Positions 1 to 6,433 of a DNA stretch of 7,301 nt are shown one piece after another; the stretch's first letter is position 1; the number at the start of each line of letters is the position of its first letter. The stretch is taken from positions 1 through 7,301 of the forward strand of contig JANJTI010000169.1 of NCBI GenBank assembly GCA_024711185.1, read 5' to 3'. Below the pieces are notes generated by a model, which saw only the letters and a list, made by a program, of their open reading frames with translations, did not search any database and was not told the DNA's origin. Source of the stretch: Brevundimonas sp. Its GTDB lineage: Bacteria; Pseudomonadota; Alphaproteobacteria; Caulobacterales; Caulobacteraceae. The position numbers and the translations under genes are program-made.

Positions 1-106
1 CCTCGGCGGCGGCCGGCGCGGCCGGGGCCTCGGCGAAGGCGGGCCGGGCGGCCCCCAGCAGCGCCGCGGCGCTCAGGCTGCTCAGCAGGCGGGTCGTTCG
101 GGACAT
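1..106 (-). CDS. Exported protein of unknown function, N-terminal fragment
   Basis: Leftward reading frame that starts at the ATG complementary to 104-106 and runs off the left edge after 35 codons plus one base. The visible part reads as a Sec-type signal peptide: a short basic N-region (MSRTTR), a hydrophobic core (LLSSLSAAALLGAA), then a likely signal peptidase I site of the A-x-A kind (AFA before EA, about residues 23-25). After it comes a low-complexity Ala/Pro/Glu stretch, typical of a flexible linker after cleavage. There is no twin-arginine motif. A good Shine-Dalgarno sequence at 113-119 supports this start. The mature domain lies outside the window, so no function can be assigned; a periplasmic or cell-surface location is an inference. 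It is transcribed divergently from the acyltransferase operon. Confidence 0.6.
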   Translation of the reverse strand, partial: MSRTTRLLSSLSAAALLGAARPAFAEAPAAPAAAE

Positions 107-112
107 GCGGGC

Positions 113-119
113 TTCCTCT
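113..119 (-). promoter_or_regulatory. Ribosome binding site of the leftward exported-protein gene
   Basis: On the minus strand this reads AGAGGAA and ends 6 bases before the ATG at 106-104. It is a strong match to the anti-Shine-Dalgarno sequence at a suitable distance and fixes the start of the leftward gene. Confidence 0.6.
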
Positions 120-177
120 GCAGGCGAAATCTCTCGGGCGAAGGCGTGGCGCCGTCCCGTCCGGGCGTCAATGCCGA

Positions 178-222
178 GGTTGTCGGGAGCGCTTGCGGAG
201 CACCGCGGGAGCGGCGACAACC
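178..222. repeat. Nested inverted and direct repeat in the divergent intergenic region
   Basis: An 8-base perfect inverted repeat, GGTTGTCG at 178-185 and CGACAACC at 215-222, encloses 29 bases. The same stretch carries a direct repeat, CGGGAGCG at 184-191 and again at 206-213, with a 22-base period. A 4-base stem (GCGG at 195-198, CCGC at 203-206) sits in the middle. The element ends 7 bases before the ATG chosen for the acyltransferase gene. It could be an operator with two half-sites or a 5' leader hairpin. In DNA this GC-rich such short repeats can also arise by chance. I see no convincing -35/-10 pair in 107-229. Confidence 0.35.
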
Positions 223-229
223 GGTTCGA

Positions 230-1093
230 ATGACCGTCGACGCCTTCACGCCCGATGCCCGGCCCGAGCCGCATATCTGCGATGTGCTGATCGCCGAGCG
301 TGCGCCCCGGCTGACCGCCTCCCCGTTCTGGCCGGTGCTGCGGCCGGCGCTGTACCGGCTGCTGAACTACCGCCACGCCGTGCGGATGGCCGATGCGGTG
401 AGGCCGCTGTCGGGGGCCGAGGCGCTTGCCTGGATGAGCGACCTGCTCGACCTCAAGGTGTCGGCCCTGAACGCCGACCGGATTCCGGCCGCGGGCCGTT
501 GCATCGTGGTGGCCAACCACCCGACCGGAATCGCGGACGGCATCGCCGTCTACGACGTGGTCGCCGCGCGCCGAAACGACGCGGTCTTCTTCGCCAACGC
601 CGACGCGCTGCGGGTGTCGCCGCGGCTGGGTGAGGCGGTGATCCCTGTGGAATGGGTGGTCGAAAAGCGCACCCGCGAGAAGACCCGCGCCACCCTGCAG
701 GCGGCGCGCGAGGCGTTCGAGGCCGAGCGTTGCGTGGTCATGTTCCCGGCCGGGCGGCTGGCGCGCGTGGCGAAGGACGGATCGGTGACGGATCCGGACT
801 GGGCCCCTACGGCGGCCTCGCTGGCGCGCAAGTACGAGGCCCCGATCGTGCCCATCCACCTTGCCGGACCCTATTCGCGGCTGTTCCACGCCTTCGACCG
901 GGTGTCGCAGGAATTGCGCGACGTCACCCTGTTCCACGAGCTGCTCAACAAGCGGAAGAAGCCGTTCCACCTGAAGGTCGGCAAGCCGATCCCGCCGGCG
1001 CGGCTGGATATCGACGCGGGCAAGGCGACCTATGCGCTCAAGGCTTTCACCGAGCGGGTGCTGCCCGGCCAGCCGGACGCTGATTTTGCCTGA
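230..1093 (+). CDS. PlsC-like lysophospholipid acyltransferase family protein
   Basis: Encodes about 287 residues with the hallmarks of the glycerolipid/lysophospholipid acyltransferase fold, which moves an acyl chain from acyl-ACP or acyl-CoA to a lipid hydroxyl or amine at the inner face of the cytoplasmic membrane. Motif I is NHPTGIADG at residues 96-104. The catalytic pair would be H97 and D103, spaced H-x5-D as in the 'NHPxGxxDG' branch and not the H-x4-D of classic PlsC. The second conserved block is FPAGR (172-176), followed by a PIVPIHL segment typical of motif IV. There is no clear transmembrane helix; residues around 32-50 (FWPVLRPALYRLLNY) may form an interfacial helix. I chose ATG 230. 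The frame is open back to a GTG at 146, but those 28 codons look non-conserved and overlap the repeat at 178-222. No good Shine-Dalgarno precedes ATG 230 (GGGAG lies 18 bases upstream). It is the first gene of the chain and overlaps tsaE. The exact substrate is unknown; glycerolipid or ornithine-lipid synthesis are possibilities. Confidence 0.78.
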   Translation: MTVDAFTPDARPEPHICDVLIAERAPRLTASPFWPVLRPALYRLLNYRHAVRMADAVRPLSGAEALAWMSDLLDLKVSALNADRIPAAGRCIVVANHPTGIADGIAVYDVVAARRNDAVFFANADALRVSPRLGEAVIPVEWVVEKRTREKTRATLQAAREAFEAERCVVMFPAGRLARVAKDGSVTDPDWAPTAASLARKYEAPIVPIHLAGPYSRLFHAFDRVSQELRDVTLFHELLNKRKKPFHLKVGKPIPPARLDIDAGKATYALKAFTERVLPGQPDADFA

Positions 1094-1553
1094 GACCGTG
1101 TTCGATCTCTCCGACGCCGACGCGACGGCGCGTCTCGGCGCCGCCGTCGCCCGGCGCCTGGCGGCCGGCGAGGCGGTGCTGCTTTGCGGGCCGCTGGGCA
1201 TGGGCAAGTCGACGCTGGCCCGGGGGTTGATCCGCGCCCTGACGCGGCCGGACGAGGACGTGCCGTCGCCGACCTTCACCCTCGTGCAGTTCTACGACAG
1301 CGAGCCGCCGGTCGCGCATTTCGACCTCTACCGCCTGACCCGCCCGGAGGAGGCGTCGGAGATCGGCCTTGACGAGGCGCTGGACGAGGGCTGTGCGGTG
1401 ATCGAATGGCCCGAGCGGTTGGGCGACGATCCGGCCGCCTGGCTTGGCCCGGATCGGCTGACGATCACGCTCGCGGAGACGGGCGGCGGGCGGCGTGCGA
1501 CCGTTTCTGGCGCAGGGGCGTGGGAGAGCAAGGTACTGGACCTGCATGTCTGA
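1086..1553 (+). CDS. tsaE: TsaE, ATPase of the t6A tRNA-modification complex
   Basis: TsaE is the small ATPase that works with TsaB and TsaD in the cytoplasm to place threonylcarbamoyl on A37 of ANN-decoding tRNAs. With the TTG start at 1086 the product is 155 residues, the usual family length. Visible motifs are the Walker A loop GPLGMGKST (35-43, K41), a switch-like PSPTFTL block (60-66), HFDLYRL (78-84, with D80 as likely metal ligand), EIGLDEAL (92-99), and IEWPE (106-110) near the end of the core. All are family signatures in the right order. The start is uncertain. TTG 1086 overlaps the acyltransferase stop by 8 bases and has no clear Shine-Dalgarno, so translation may rely on coupling. 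GTG 1098 would give 151 residues. ATG 1032 would add 18 residues that do not look conserved and would overlap the upstream gene by 62 bases. The last 8 bases overlap amgK. Confidence 0.93.
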   Translation: MPETVFDLSDADATARLGAAVARRLAAGEAVLLCGPLGMGKSTLARGLIRALTRPDEDVPSPTFTLVQFYDSEPPVAHFDLYRLTRPEEASEIGLDEALDEGCAVIEWPERLGDDPAAWLGPDRLTITLAETGGGRRATVSGAGAWESKVLDLHV

Positions 1554-2634
1554 CCGGGAACAACTGCGACGCGACTTTCTCATGGCCGCCGGGTTCGGCG
1601 AGGCCGCGCGCGCGCCCCTGCCCGGCGACGCCTCGACGCGCCGATACGAGCGTCTGACCACGTCGGCCGGGGCCACGCTGATGCTGATGGACCAGCCTCC
1701 CGCGGCGGAGTCTCCGCCTTGCCATCCCGCCTGGACGCCGGATGAGCGGCGCGCCGCTGGCTGGAACGCGGTGGCCCGTCTGTCGGCCGGCCGGGTCGAG
1801 GCCTTTGCGGCGGTGGCCGAGCATTTCCGGCACGCGGGCCTGTCGACGCCGGAGATCGTGGCGGTGGACGCGGCCAACGGCCTGGCGGTGATTGAGGATC
1901 TCGGCGACGACCTGTTCGCCCGCGTGCTTGCCGAGGGCGAGCCGCAGGCGCCGCTCTATCTGGCCGCAGTGGACGCCGTCGCCCGGCTGCACATGGCCGC
2001 CCTGCTGCCCGACGTCATGCAGGGCCCCGCCGGCGACTGGCCCTTGCTGACCTATGACGCGGTGGCGCTGCAGGGCGGGGCGGACCTGTTCGTCGAATGG
2101 ATGCCGAGGCTGCACCCCGGCCTCGAATTCGGACCCGAGGCCCGCGAGGAGTGGCGGTCCGCCTGGGCGCCGGTCGTCGCCATGGGCGAACAGAAGGCGT
2201 GGACCATCGCGCACCGCGATTATCACGCCGAGAACCTGATCTGGATGCCGGAGCGGACGCACCAGCGCCGGGTGGGGCTGATCGACTTCCAAGACGCAGT
2301 GCTGGCCCACCCGGTCTGGGACCTGCACTCGCTCCTGCAGGATGCGCGTCGGGACGTGCCGCCCGAACTGGAGAAGGTCGCCTTCGACCACTACTGCGAG
2401 GTGATGATGGTCGACCGCGAGTCCTACTGGCGGGACTACGTCGCGCTGGCGGCTCTGAACGAGGCCCGCATCCTCGGCATCTTCGCCCGTCTGATCGCCC
2501 GCGACGGCAAACCGCGCTATCGCCAGTTCATGCCCCGGGTGTGGGACCATCTGAACCGAAATCTGCGCGAGCCCGGACTGGAGGCTGTCGCCGCGTGGTT
2601 TGCGCGGCATGTCCCGCAAGAGAGACTGACGTGA
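1546..2634 (+). CDS. amgK: AmgK-type anomeric kinase for MurNAc/GlcNAc (APH-fold phosphotransferase)
   Basis: Encodes 362 residues of the aminoglycoside-phosphotransferase-like kinase fold. AmgK (EC 2.7.1.221) phosphorylates C1 of MurNAc (and GlcNAc) in the cytoplasm, the first step of the cell-wall recycling branch that bypasses de novo UDP-MurNAc synthesis. Visible motifs are an N-terminal LPGDASTRRY block (25-34) matching the nucleotide-loop region of AmgK-like proteins, the hinge VIEDLGDDLF, the catalytic loop HRDYHAENL (223-231; D225 catalytic base, N230 metal ligand), and LIDFQDA (245-251; D247 as the DFG-like magnesium ligand). A hydrophilic stretch around residues 53-82 separates strand beta-3 from the helix before PEI and may be a lineage-typical insertion. 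ATG 1546 lies inside the end of tsaE (8-base overlap), with AAGG 12 bases upstream. The murU gene follows directly, and that pairing is the best support for AmgK over a generic phosphotransferase. Substrate is inferred. Confidence 0.87.
   Translation: MSDREQLRRDFLMAAGFGEAARAPLPGDASTRRYERLTTSAGATLMLMDQPPAAESPPCHPAWTPDERRAAGWNAVARLSAGRVEAFAAVAEHFRHAGLSTPEIVAVDAANGLAVIEDLGDDLFARVLAEGEPQAPLYLAAVDAVARLHMAALLPDVMQGPAGDWPLLTYDAVALQGGADLFVEWMPRLHPGLEFGPEAREEWRSAWAPVVAMGEQKAWTIAHRDYHAENLIWMPERTHQRRVGLIDFQDAVLAHPVWDLHSLLQDARRDVPPELEKVAFDHYCEVMMVDRESYWRDYVALAALNEARILGIFARLIARDGKPRYRQFMPRVWDHLNRNLREPGLEAVAAWFARHVPQERLT
2618..2624 (+). promoter_or_regulatory. Purine-rich ribosome binding site of murU
   Basis: AAGAGAG lies 6 bases before the GTG at 2631 and inside the last codons of amgK. 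It is a weak but correctly spaced Shine-Dalgarno and supports GTG 2631 over the in-frame ATG at 2649. The later start would remove the first six residues and leave very little sequence before the LAAGLGTR loop. Confidence 0.45.
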
Positions 2635-3341
2635 CGCCGAAGACCGCCATGGTGCTCGCCGCCGGCCTCGGCACGCGCATGCGCCCTCTGACCGACGACC
2701 GGCCCAAGGCCCTGGTGGAAGTCGGCGGCAGAGCCTTGGTCGACCATGTCCTGGACCGGCTGGCCGACGTCGGGGTGGAGCGGGCGGTGGTGAACGTGCA
2801 CTGGTTCGCCGACCGGCTCGAGGCCCACCTCGCCGGGCGGGGGCGAGGGCCGGAAATCGCCATCTCCGACGAGCGGGCCGAGCTGCTGGAGACCGGCGGC
2901 GGCCTCAAGAAAGCCCGCGGGCTGCTCGGCGACGACCCCGTCTTCGTCGCCAACATCGACAGCGTCTGGATCGACCGGGGCGACGCCCTGAATCAACTCG
3001 CCCGGCTGTGGAATCCGTCAATCATGGATGCGGCGCTTCTTCTCGCGCGGCGCGAGGGCTCGATCGGTTTCGAGGGGGACGGCGACTTCTTCCTGGCCGG
3101 GGACGGGCGCCTGTCCTTCCGCGGCGAGGCGCCCGAGGCGCCCTTCGCCTACATGGGTGTGCACATCTGCCGCCCCGGCTATGTCGCCGGCGGGCCGGAC
3201 GGTCCGTTCTCGCTGAGCCAGCTCTGGCGTCGCTCGGCGGCCGGGGGGCGGCTGTACGGATGCGTGCTGGACGGCGACTGGATGCATGTCGGCGATCCCG
3301 GAGCCCGCGACGCCGCCGAGGCGCGGCTGGCCGAGGCATGA
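2631..3341 (+). CDS. murU: MurU-type MurNAc-1-phosphate uridylyltransferase
   Basis: Encodes 236 residues of the sugar-1-phosphate nucleotidyltransferase (Rossmann-like NTP_transferase) family, the usual size for MurU. MurU (EC 2.7.7.99) makes UDP-MurNAc from MurNAc-1-phosphate and UTP, feeding recycled sugar back to MurC. The nucleotide-binding signature LAAGLGTRMRPLT (9-21) is followed by RPKAL (24-28, K26 as the phosphate-binding lysine). ETGGGLK matches the block that contacts the sugar and base. NIDS (108-111) supplies D110 as likely metal ligand, and HVGDP (219-223) closes the active site near the C-terminus. The GTG start forms a GTGA overlap with the amgK stop, and the stop forms an ATGA overlap with addB, so both junctions look coupled. 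Automatic pipelines often call such proteins mannose-1-phosphate guanylyltransferase. The short length without a C-terminal beta-helix and the adjacent amgK favour MurU. Confidence 0.87.
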   Translation: MTPKTAMVLAAGLGTRMRPLTDDRPKALVEVGGRALVDHVLDRLADVGVERAVVNVHWFADRLEAHLAGRGRGPEIAISDERAELLETGGGLKKARGLLGDDPVFVANIDSVWIDRGDALNQLARLWNPSIMDAALLLARREGSIGFEGDGDFFLAGDGRLSFRGEAPEAPFAYMGVHICRPGYVAGGPDGPFSLSQLWRRSAAGGRLYGCVLDGDWMHVGDPGARDAAEARLAEA

Positions 3342-6300
3342 GCGGGCGGTTCGATCCGTTCGCCGGCCCGGCGCCGCGCTGGCACGCGATCGAGGCGCGC
3401 CGACCCTTTCTCGAGGATCTGGCCGCCGGGGTGCTGGACTGGCTGGGCGAGCGCCCGCCCGAGACCCTGTCCGACGCCGTCGTCCTGCTGCCGAACCGGC
3501 GCGCCGCCCGGGCCTTCGGAGCCGCGCTCTCGAAGGCCGCCGAAGGCCGGGCGGTGCTGCTGCCCCAGGTCCGGCCGCTGGGCGATCTGGAGGAGGACGA
3601 GCCGCCGTTCTCGCCCGGGGAGGTGGGCTTCGATCTGCCTCCGGCGATCGCGCCCCTGACCCGCCGCTTCGAGATGGCGCGGATGATCGTCGAGCGGTTC
3701 GACTCCAGCCTGACGCCGGTGCGGGCCCTCGATCTCGCCGACGCCCTCGGAGCCTTCCTCGACTCCTGCCATCTGGAGGAGATTCCCGATCCGCAGCGCG
3801 TGGCGCGGCTGGTCGAAGGGGAGATGGCCGAGCACTGGGAGCGGTCGGCCGAATTCCTCGGGCTGGCGGTCGAGGCGTGGCCGGCGCGGCTGGCGGAGCT
3901 CGGTCTGGCGGACCCGGCGTGGCGACGGGCGACGCTGTTGCGCCGCCTCGCCGAGCAATGGGACGCGCAGCCGCCGACCCAGCCGGTGATCGCCGCCGGC
4001 TCGACCGGCTCCGTACCCGCCGCCGCCGCCGTGCTGGGCGCGGTCGCGCGCGCGCTGCGGGGCTGCGTGGTCCTCCCTGGCCTCGATCCCGGGCTCGACG
4101 AGGCGGTCTGGGCGCAGGTCGACGGCGACAACGAGCAGCATCCGCAAAGAGCGCTGAAGCGGCTCCTCGAGGCGCATGACGTCTCCCGCGACATGGTGCG
4201 TCCCTGGTTCCGGCCGCCGGAGGACGCCGCTGCCGCCCGGCGCGGTCGCGCCCGCCAGCGCCTGCTCAACGAGGCGCTGCGCCCCGCCGACGCGACCGGC
4301 GACTGGCGCGCCGCCATCCGCGACATCCGCGCCCGGGCCGCCGGGGCGGGAGCCGCCAACGACCCGATCGCCGAGGGGCTGGAGGGCCTGTCCGTTCTTC
4401 CGGTGCGGCACGAGGAGGAGGCCGCCGCCGCCATCGCCCTGATGATGCGGGAGACGCTGGAGACGCCGGGCCGGACCTGCGCCCTGGTCACGCCCGACCA
4501 GGAGCTCGGTCGACGGGTCGCGGCGCGGCTGGAGCGCTGGGGGGTGGTCGCCGACGCCTCGGCCGGACAGCCGCTGGCCCGCATGCCGGCGGGGATCCTC
4601 GTCGACCTCTGCGCCCGCTGGATCGCCGACCCGACCGACCCCCAGGTTCTCCTGGCGCTCCTGAAGCATCCGTTGGTCCGGATCGACATCGACGGAGCGA
4701 CCGGCCTCGACCTCGCCGCGGCCGCGCTGGAGCGGTTCGCCCTGCGCGGGCCGCGCCTGCCGGACTTCGACCGGGTGCTCCGGAAGCTGCAGCGGGCCAC
4801 CCTGCCGAACCGCGACGGCGAGCCGCCCTCGGACGGCCGTCTGGCGCGCGCAACGGCGGCGCAGGCGCTGGCCGCGCGTCTGCGCGATCTGGTCGAACCG
4901 GCGGCGGGACGGATGTCGCCGGCGGCCCCGCTGGACGCGGCCGCGCGCACGCTGGTCGAATTGATCGAGGCGCTGGCGGGTCCGACCGCCTGGGCCGGTC
5001 CGGACGGCGAGGCGGCGGCGCAGATGCTGTCGGCGCTGATCGACGGCGGCGCGGCGCTGGGCGAAGTCGCGCCCGACGATCTCGCCACCCTCGCGAAGGG
5101 GCTGCTGGCCGACACGGTGGTTCGCACCGGCGGAGCCACCCACCCGTCGCTGCGCATCCTCGGCGCGATCGAAGCCCGGCTGGTCCGCGCCGACCGGATG
5201 ATCCTGGCTGGTCTGGAGGAGGGCGTGTGGCCGCAGGCGGCGCCCACCGACCCCTTCCTGTCGCGGCCGATGCGGGCCGCGCTGGGCCTGCCGCCGCCCG
5301 AGCGGCGCATCGGCCAGAGCGCCCAGGACTTCATCCAGGCCGCTTGCGCCCGGGAGGTGGTGCTGGTCCACCGCGAGCGCAGCGGGGGTCAGTCGGCCGT
5401 GCGATCGCGCTGGCTGTGGCGGCTGGACATGCTCACCCGGGGAGCGGACGCGCCGGAGACGCCGGTGCGCATCGGCGCCCCGCCCGGCGTGCTCGACTGG
5501 ATCCGGGGCCTGGACGCCCCGGCTTCTCCCACGCCCGCCTATGCTCGCCGCCCCGCACCGACCCCCCCGGTGAACCGCCGGCCCCGGGATCTGCCGGTCA
5601 CCTCGGTCGAACGCTGGGTGCGGGACCCTTACGCCGTTTACGCCGAGCGCATCCTCGGCCTGAAGAAGCTGGATCGTCCGGGCGAGTCGGCCGAGGCGCT
5701 GGCGCGCGGCACGGCCATCCATGCGGCGGTGGAGCGGGTGGTGCACACCTGGCCCGAGGCCTTGCCGGAGGACTGCGCTGCGGAGATCGAGCGTTTCCTG
5801 CACGAGGCGCTGGAGGAGGCCGGCTTCGCCGACGCCGCCCTCGCCCGCGAGCGGCCGCTGGCCCGCAACTGCGCCCGCTGGCTGGAACGTTTCGAGCGGG
5901 AGCGGCGGGCCCGCGGCGCCAGCCTGCTGATCGAGCAGAAGGGGGCGCTGACCTTCGACGCGCCGGGCGGACCCTTCACCCTGACGGCCCGGGCCGACCG
6001 CATCGAGCTGGATGCGCATGGCGCCGCGGTGATGGACTTCAAGACTGGTTCTGCTCCCAGTCAGAAGCAGGTGGTGCAGGGCTTCGCGCCGCAGCTGACC
6101 CTGACCGCGGCCATCCTCGCCGCCGGCGGGTTTCCGGCCCCGCCGACCGAGGCGACCGAGCTGCTCTACGTCCGCCTCACCGGTCGGCGCGATCCCGCCA
6201 GGGTCGACGACGTGGCGCGGCCATCGAACACCAACAGCCTGACCGCAGCCGCGATGGCCGAGCGCGAGCTGGAGCGGCTGAAGGTCGGCGTCGCCCTCTT

Positions 6301-6433
6301 CGACGACGAGGCGACGCCCTACACCTCATGGATCGCGCCTCAGTTCATGGGCAATTTCGGCGGCAACTACGACCACCTCGCCCGGGTCTGGGAGTGGCAC
6401 GTGGTGGGCGGCGAGGACGAGGCTCCGGAATGA
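3338..6433 (+). CDS. addB: AddB, nuclease/helicase-like subunit of the AddAB double-strand-break repair enzyme
   Basis: Encodes 1031 residues, normal for alphaproteobacterial AddB. With AddA it forms the cytoplasmic helicase-nuclease that resects double-strand ends and loads RecA, the counterpart of RecBCD. The N-terminal half is a degenerate superfamily I helicase: VLLPNRRAARAF starts at residue 50 and AAGSTGS (219-225) precedes VVLPGLD, but no functional GxGKT loop is present. GLEEGVWP (625-632) is a conserved AddB block. The C-terminal PD-(D/E)XK nuclease of the RecB type shows GTAIH (791-795), D887 in ADRIE, MDFKTG with D900 and K902, and the downstream Q919-L920 pair, so the nuclease should be active. 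In AddB proteins with an iron-sulfur cluster, a Cys-Pro precedes the GxxxH motif and three cysteines follow near the C-terminus. Here the first site reads RDPY (D763) and no cysteine occurs after MDFKTG, so the cluster is probably absent. It starts with an ATGA overlap; GAGG is only 1 base away, so initiation probably depends on coupling. Confidence 0.95.
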   Translation: MSGRFDPFAGPAPRWHAIEARRPFLEDLAAGVLDWLGERPPETLSDAVVLLPNRRAARAFGAALSKAAEGRAVLLPQVRPLGDLEEDEPPFSPGEVGFDLPPAIAPLTRRFEMARMIVERFDSSLTPVRALDLADALGAFLDSCHLEEIPDPQRVARLVEGEMAEHWERSAEFLGLAVEAWPARLAELGLADPAWRRATLLRRLAEQWDAQPPTQPVIAAGSTGSVPAAAAVLGAVARALRGCVVLPGLDPGLDEAVWAQVDGDNEQHPQRALKRLLEAHDVSRDMVRPWFRPPEDAAAARRGRARQRLLNEALRPADATGDWRAAIRDIRARAAGAGAANDPIAEGLEGLSVLPVRHEEEAAAAIALMMRETLETPGRTCALVTPDQELGRRVAARLERWGVVADASAGQPLARMPAGILVDLCARWIADPTDPQVLLALLKHPLVRIDIDGATGLDLAAAALERFALRGPRLPDFDRVLRKLQRATLPNRDGEPPSDGRLARATAAQALAARLRDLVEPAAGRMSPAAPLDAAARTLVELIEALAGPTAWAGPDGEAAAQMLSALIDGGAALGEVAPDDLATLAKGLLADTVVRTGGATHPSLRILGAIEARLVRADRMILAGLEEGVWPQAAPTDPFLSRPMRAALGLPPPERRIGQSAQDFIQAACAREVVLVHRERSGGQSAVRSRWLWRLDMLTRGADAPETPVRIGAPPGVLDWIRGLDAPASPTPAYARRPAPTPPVNRRPRDLPVTSVERWVRDPYAVYAERILGLKKLDRPGESAEALARGTAIHAAVERVVHTWPEALPEDCAAEIERFLHEALEEAGFADAALARERPLARNCARWLERFERERRARGASLLIEQKGALTFDAPGGPFTLTARADRIELDAHGAAVMDFKTGSAPSQKQVVQGFAPQLTLTAAILAAGGFPAPPTEATELLYVRLTGRRDPARVDDVARPSNTNSLTAAAMAERELERLKVGVALFDDEATPYTSWIAPQFMGNFGGNYDHLARVWEWHVVGGEDEAPE
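6419..6422 (+). promoter_or_regulatory. Ribosome binding site of addA
   Basis: GAGG with a 7-base spacer before ATG 6430, inside the last codons of addB. It supports this start over the in-frame ATG 18 bases further on, which would cut into the Q-motif region before AHQ. Confidence 0.5.

Noticed and set aside
166..171. Possible -35 element TTGACG on the minus strand for the leftward gene
   Set aside because: The hexamer matches the Caulobacter and sigma-70 -35 consensus, but no acceptable -10 follows at the right spacing. The only AT-rich patch (near 127-133) is about 31 bases further on.
146..229. N-terminal extension of the acyltransferase from GTG 146
   Set aside because: The frame is open, but the extra 28 residues look like translated non-coding DNA. 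GAAGG is only 1 base from the GTG, and the extension would consume most of the divergent promoter region. It remains possible.
1465..2619. 384-codon minus-strand frame opposite amgK
   Set aside because: Antisense shadow of amgK with His/Arg/Gly-rich composition and no known motif. The plus strand carries intact kinase motifs.
2097..2630. Upstream extension of the murU frame to 2097
   Set aside because: This part is the +1 shadow of amgK, Arg/Pro/Gly-rich and unlike any nucleotidyltransferase. The family similarity begins exactly after GTG 2631.
3008..3337. Upstream extension of the addB frame to 3008
   Set aside because: It overlaps the C-terminal half of murU in another frame and is low-complexity Arg/Gly/Ala. 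The ATGA overlap at 3338 gives the natural start.
3022..6019. Two very long minus-strand open frames of 770 and 946 codons opposite addB
   Set aside because: They lie entirely antisense to a clear addB gene with conserved helicase and nuclease motifs. Their products are Arg/Ala/Ser/Gly-rich or Arg/Gln/Gly-rich, the normal result of reading GC-biased codons backwards; no domain is recognisable.
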